Below, in pieces: positions 42,632 to 45,030 of a stretch of DNA of 45,030 bases. Made by a program: the position numbers and the translations under genes. Source of the DNA: Lachnospiraceae bacterium (GTDB taxonomy: Bacteria; Bacillota; Clostridia; Lachnospirales; Lachnospiraceae). Position 1 is the first letter of the stretch. The number at the start of each line of letters is the position of its first letter. The notes beneath the pieces were generated by a model, which did no database searches, had not been told where the DNA came from, and saw nothing but the letters and a program-made list of their open reading frames with translations. The DNA lies in assembly GCA_029053015.1 (NCBI GenBank), contig JAIDHX010000011.1, positions 1-45,030 on the forward strand, in the 5' to 3' direction.

Positions 42632-42762
42632 GCCCGCATGGCAGGTATGCCGGGGAGCCCATTAAGAAACGTCGGCGCTTAGCGAGGTTCTTTCGAGCTT
42701 AGCGTCCGCTACGTTTCTTTTCGAGCGAAAGCGTGGCTCCCCGGCATACCTGCCATACGGGC
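42632..42762 (+). repeat. Structured intergenic element, copy B
   Basis: Arms GGCAGGTATGCCGGGGAGCC (42640-42659) and its exact complement (42735-42754) extend to a 28-bp stem with one mismatch (42632-42659 / 42735-42762). The interior holds stem AAGAAACGT/ACGTTTCTT, core CGGCGCTTAG, a short stem with tandem G-A mismatches, CTTAGCGTCCGCT, and GAGCGAAAGCG. A further nested pair, TTTAGCGGCG (42584-42593) / CGCCGCTAAA (42801-42810), widens the structure to about 227 bp. It lies directly upstream of the spoIIIA promoter. Confidence 0.85.
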
Positions 42763-42828
42763 GTCCCTCGCTGCAAGTCCCTTTTCTACGGTCTAAACCC
42801 CGCCGCTAAAGAAAATAAATTCTTTTGG

Positions 42829-42856
42829 TAATATCATGGACAACACAACATATATT
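42829..42856 (+). promoter_or_regulatory. Candidate sigma-E promoter of the spoIIIA operon
   Basis: TAATATC (42829-42835) and CATATATT (42849-42856), spacer 13 nt, match six of seven and six of eight positions of the mother-cell sigma-E consensus as I know it. A start near 42863 would exclude the ATG at 42836 and supports translation from 42926. Confidence 0.6.
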
Positions 42857-42925
42857 AGTTTTAGGAATGAGCAAACCTATAACTTGTATCCGGACACTTA
42901 TCTGCAGGACAGAGGAAGGCATAAC

Positions 42926-43879
42926 ATGATGAAAAAAGCAGACAGCATTTTATACATATTTCCACAATATCTGCGGGAGCTTTGGGGACAGGCCGCCGCT
43001 TATCATGAAAGGTTGGAAGAAATAAGGCTTCGAGTGGGAAAGCCGGTTCTTGTCAGGCTGCATGACGGCGAGTATTTTCTGGACGGGCAGGGGCGGTTTA
43101 CTAAGTACAGGGAGTCAGCGCGGCACATAGAGAGTGCGGAGCTTGCGGACATTCTGAACCAAATCTGCCATGATTCCATGTATGCCTATGAGGACGAAAT
43201 GAAACAGGGCTTTCTGACGGTTCCGGGGGGACACAGGATAGGAATCGCGGGACAAGCCGTGGTGGAGGAGGACGGGCGAATCCGCACTGTCAAGCATATT
43301 GCCGCCATGAATATCCGGATTGCCCATGAGATAAAGGGAGCGGCGGACAAGGTTCTTCCTATATTATATGAGGCCGGAAGGCTTTGCAATACGCTGATTA
43401 TTTCGCCTCCGGGATGTGGAAAAACAACGCTTTTGCGGGATATTATCCGGCAGGTGTCAGATGGAAATGACTGCGGGAGCGGGAAAACGGTGGGTGTGGT
43501 GGATGAAAGGTCGGAAATAGCAGGCAGTTATATGGGGGTGCCGCAGAATGATGTCGGCATTCGTACCGATGTACTGGATTCCTGCCCCAAGATTTACGGC
43601 ATGATGATGCTGATTCGTTCTATGGCGCCGGAAGTAGTGGCGATTGATGAGTTGGGAAGCGCTGCGGATGTGGAGGCGATGTATCGAGTGTCAGCATGTG
43701 GGTGCGGGCTGCTTGCGACAGTGCATGGCTCCACGCTAGAGGAACTGAAAAAGAAGGAATACATGGATGGAATGCTGAAGGAAGCGCTTTTTGACAGGTA
43801 TATTGTAATGGACAAAGCAAACGGGCGTCCCCGTGTCAGGGCGATTTATAAAAAGGAGCTGGACTTATGTTACGGATAA
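42926..43879 (+). CDS. spoIIIAA: Stage III sporulation protein AA (ATPase)
   Basis: The mother-cell ATPase of the SpoIIIA-SpoIIQ channel that feeds the forespore. It is 317 residues from the ATG at 42926 (a second ATG follows at 42929), with AGGAAGG just upstream; the family is normally about 305-320 residues. An in-frame ATG at 42836 lies inside the promoter. Motifs are RLEEIRLRVGKPV, the Walker A SPPGCGKTTLLRDIIRQ, VVDERSEIAGSY, and the Walker-B-like VVAIDELGSAADVEA. It is related to secretion ATPases of type II and IV systems. The stop overlaps spoIIIAB by 13 nt. Confidence 0.95.
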   Translation: MMKKADSILYIFPQYLRELWGQAAAYHERLEEIRLRVGKPVLVRLHDGEYFLDGQGRFTKYRESARHIESAELADILNQICHDSMYAYEDEMKQGFLTVPGGHRIGIAGQAVVEEDGRIRTVKHIAAMNIRIAHEIKGAADKVLPILYEAGRLCNTLIISPPGCGKTTLLRDIIRQVSDGNDCGSGKTVGVVDERSEIAGSYMGVPQNDVGIRTDVLDSCPKIYGMMMLIRSMAPEVVAIDELGSAADVEAMYRVSACGCGLLATVHGSTLEELKKKEYMDGMLKEALFDRYIVMDKANGRPRVRAIYKKELDLCYG

Positions 43880-44385
43880 TAGGTGCTGCCTGCATTATGT
43901 TAGGAAGTACCGGAATCGGTTTCTGGTACAGGCAGAGGCTTTATGCGGCAATATGGCATTTGCGTTCCATGAAGCAGATACTGGAATTTTTCATGAGTGA
44001 AATCAGGTATGGAAAGGCAACGCTGCCGGAGTGCTGTAAAAAAGTGGGAGAGAGAATGGAGGAGCCGTACCGCGGCGCGCTTCTTGAAATTTATGAGAAA
44101 ACAGAGGCGTATGATGGGAGCAGTTTCTCCGAAAAATGGATTTCCTGCATGACGGTGGCGCTTACCGATGTTCCGATTACACAGAAGGAAAAAGAGATAT
44201 TTTTAGGCTTCTCCTCGGGCAGCCGGATTTCGGACAATCATATGCAGCTACAGGCAGCAGCCGGTTACAGGGATATGATTGAGAACAGCATAAAAAGCAG
44301 GGAAGAAGAGGTTCAGAAACAGGGAAGAATGGCAGCGGGACTGGGAATTATGGGGGGACTTTTACTGACAGTAATCTTGATATAA
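43867..44385 (+). CDS. spoIIIAB: Stage III sporulation protein AB
   Basis: A 172-residue protein with N- and C-terminal membrane helices (about 4-20 and 153-171) flanking a helical cytoplasmic domain, as in SpoIIIAB, which resembles GspF-type assembly platforms. Family sequence: LRSMKQILEFFMSEIRYGKATLPECCKKVGER and SIKSREEEVQKQGRMAAGLGIMGGLLLTVIL. The start overlaps spoIIIAA by 13 nt, and AAGGAG lies upstream. It is part of the mother-cell channel operon. Confidence 0.94.
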   Translation: MLRIIGAACIMLGSTGIGFWYRQRLYAAIWHLRSMKQILEFFMSEIRYGKATLPECCKKVGERMEEPYRGALLEIYEKTEAYDGSSFSEKWISCMTVALTDVPITQKEKEIFLGFSSGSRISDNHMQLQAAAGYRDMIENSIKSREEEVQKQGRMAAGLGIMGGLLLTVILI

Positions 44386-44404
44386 AGTCTTCTAAGGAGG
44401 CAGC

Positions 44405-44599
44405 ATGGGAGTTAGTCTGATATTTAAAATAGCGGCAGTGGGAATTTTGGTAACTATCTTAAGCCAAGTGCTGAAGCACAGCGGACGCGAGGAACAGGCT
44501 TTTTTAGTCAGCCTTGCGGGGCTGATACTGGTGCTTACGTGGATAGTGCCATACATATATGACCTTTTTACAACCATCCAGGCACTGTTTTCTTTATAA
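44405..44599 (+). CDS. spoIIIAC: Stage III sporulation protein AC
   Basis: A 64-residue membrane protein with two helices, VSLIFKIAAVGILVTILSQVL and FLVSLAGLILVLTWIVPYIYDLF, joined by the conserved KHSGREEQA loop. SpoIIIAC and SpoIIIAD are paralogous membrane parts of the SpoIIIA channel. AAGGAGGCAGC lies before the ATG, 19 nt after spoIIIAB. Unusually, 241 bp with a structured element separate it from spoIIIAD. Confidence 0.93.
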   Translation: MGVSLIFKIAAVGILVTILSQVLKHSGREEQAFLVSLAGLILVLTWIVPYIYDLFTTIQALFSL

Positions 44600-44634
44600 T
44601 AGGTTTTTGAAAAACTTTTGCTTGTCGATTCCGA

Positions 44635-44772
44635 ATTGTGTATGCTGCATATTCCATAAGCAGACCCTTGCTTACCGTCGGCACTTAGCTGCCGTATTTT
44701 GGCAGCTTATGTACCGCTACGGTAAGCTCGGAGCGAAAGCGAGTCTGCGTTGGAATATGCAGCATACACAAT
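44635..44772 (+). repeat. Structured intergenic element, copy C, inside the spoIIIA operon
   Basis: Arms TTGTGTATGCTGCATATTCC (from 44636) and the complement ending at 44771 form a perfect 22-bp stem. Inside are GCAGAC/GTCTGC (44660-44665 / 44743-44748), GCTTACCGT/ACGGTAAGC (44670-44678 / 44718-44726), core CGGCACTTAG, AGCTGCC/GGCAGCT (44687-44693 / 44701-44707), then CTTATGTACCGCT, and GAGCGAAAGCG. It is the best preserved copy and lies between spoIIIAC and spoIIIAD. Confidence 0.88.
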
Positions 44773-44840
44773 GACAACGGCATAGTCACCAAATTTTGCA
44801 ATCACTAATTCCTTATAAAGCAGAGAGGAGCGTGTCGGTC

Positions 44841-45030
44841 ATGATTGAAATTATAAAAATAGGCCTTTTGGGGATTATCGGCGTACTGTTTGCGGGCTGG
44901 TTTAAGGGAAGCAAGCCGGAGTACACCCTGTATATCGGAGTCGGCGCGGCTTTGCTTATTTTCTCTTATGTGGTACGGTTCTTTTATTCCCTGATTGCGA
45001 GGCTTTTGGATCTGCAGGCATATATGGAGG
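44841..45030 (+). CDS. spoIIIAD: Stage III sporulation protein AD, 3' part outside window
   Basis: The gene begins at ATG 44841 with GAGAGGAG upstream and runs off the right edge, so 63 residues are present; the family is about 130 long. The visible part is MIEIIKIGLLGIIGVLFAGWF, then KGSKPEYTLYIGVGAALLIF and a second hydrophobic helix, FSYVVRFFYSLIARLLDL, matching SpoIIIAD. It is the paralogue of SpoIIIAC in the sporulation channel. The 241-bp gap to spoIIIAC is unusual, because these genes are normally close. Confidence 0.92.
   Translation, partial: MIEIIKIGLLGIIGVLFAGWFKGSKPEYTLYIGVGAALLIFSYVVRFFYSLIARLLDLQAYME

Noticed and set aside
42836..42925. A 30-codon N-terminal extension of SpoIIIAA
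   Set aside because: It overlaps the candidate sigma-E promoter, lacks a ribosome binding site and would make the protein longer than its family.
40095..44772. CRISPR array from repeated segments between 40 and 45 kb
   Set aside because: Only three copies at irregular kilobase spacing, in mixed orientation, with internal pairing; no regular spacers or cas genes.

Overview
The window looks like chromosomal DNA of an anaerobic, spore-forming Lachnospiraceae-type clostridium (Bacillota). The reasons are a spoIIIA sporulation operon at the right edge, an autonomous glycyl-radical protein (anaerobic pyruvate formate-lyase metabolism), strong purine-rich ribosome binding sites, sigma-A promoters with 17-nt spacers, an ssrA tag ending in ALAA, and the gene order secG-rnr-smpB-ssrA. 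No phage genes, CRISPR array, rRNA or tRNA gene was found; tmRNA is the only RNA gene recognised with confidence.

Layout. 1-2826 (minus): a MacB/FtsX-type ABC exporter, its ATPase cut by the window edge. 3027-6768: glycolysis genes gpmI and eno with a UPF0175/DUF3368 toxin-antitoxin pair between them. 7126-16313: an oligopeptide (Opp) ABC importer operon in which the binding protein, one permease and both ATPases are much longer than usual, plus a small membrane protein. 16389-23195: a promoter, a 25-codon leader ORF and an intrinsic terminator precede two zinc-ribbon ABC half-exporters that flank a DUF1854 protein; an unknown protein and a cyclophilin-like lipoprotein follow. 23212-25306: remnant of an Rpn nuclease, an XRE regulator and a RelE-type toxin pair. 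25425-28230: trkA-trkH potassium uptake. 28359-31885: secG, rnr, smpB, ssrA. 31936-34992: AT-rich accessory block behind the tmRNA with a Cys-rich protein, a Phd/RelE pair, a Uma2 nuclease bounded by 101-bp direct repeats, and kptA-pncA. 35113-39561: trpS, rpsO, pnp and a lipoprotein. 39704-45030: grcA (minus), a DeoR-type regulator with a P-loop kinase, an XRE membrane regulator (minus), and spoIIIAA-AB-AC-AD (AD cut by the edge).

How it fits together. The window mixes core information processing (RNase R, SmpB/tmRNA, PNPase, S15, TrpRS, SecG), energy metabolism (phosphoglycerate mutase, enolase, GrcA), transport and sporulation with small accessory insertions: three toxin-antitoxin pairs, a Uma2 protein and a broken Rpn gene. 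kptA and pncA overlap and make biochemical sense together, because KptA releases nicotinamide from NAD+ and PncA deamidates nicotinamide.

The most unusual signal is a family of three intergenic structured elements (about 40095-40209 on minus, 42632-42762 and 44635-44772 on plus). All three share an interior of the same architecture, with a 9-bp stem, a CGGC..TTAG/CTTA..CCGCT core and a GNRA-type GAGCGARAGCG hairpin. Their stems are made of different sequences in each copy yet stay base-paired, which is the signature of a conserved folded RNA or DNA element. One copy separates spoIIIAC from spoIIIAD. I do not recognise this family.
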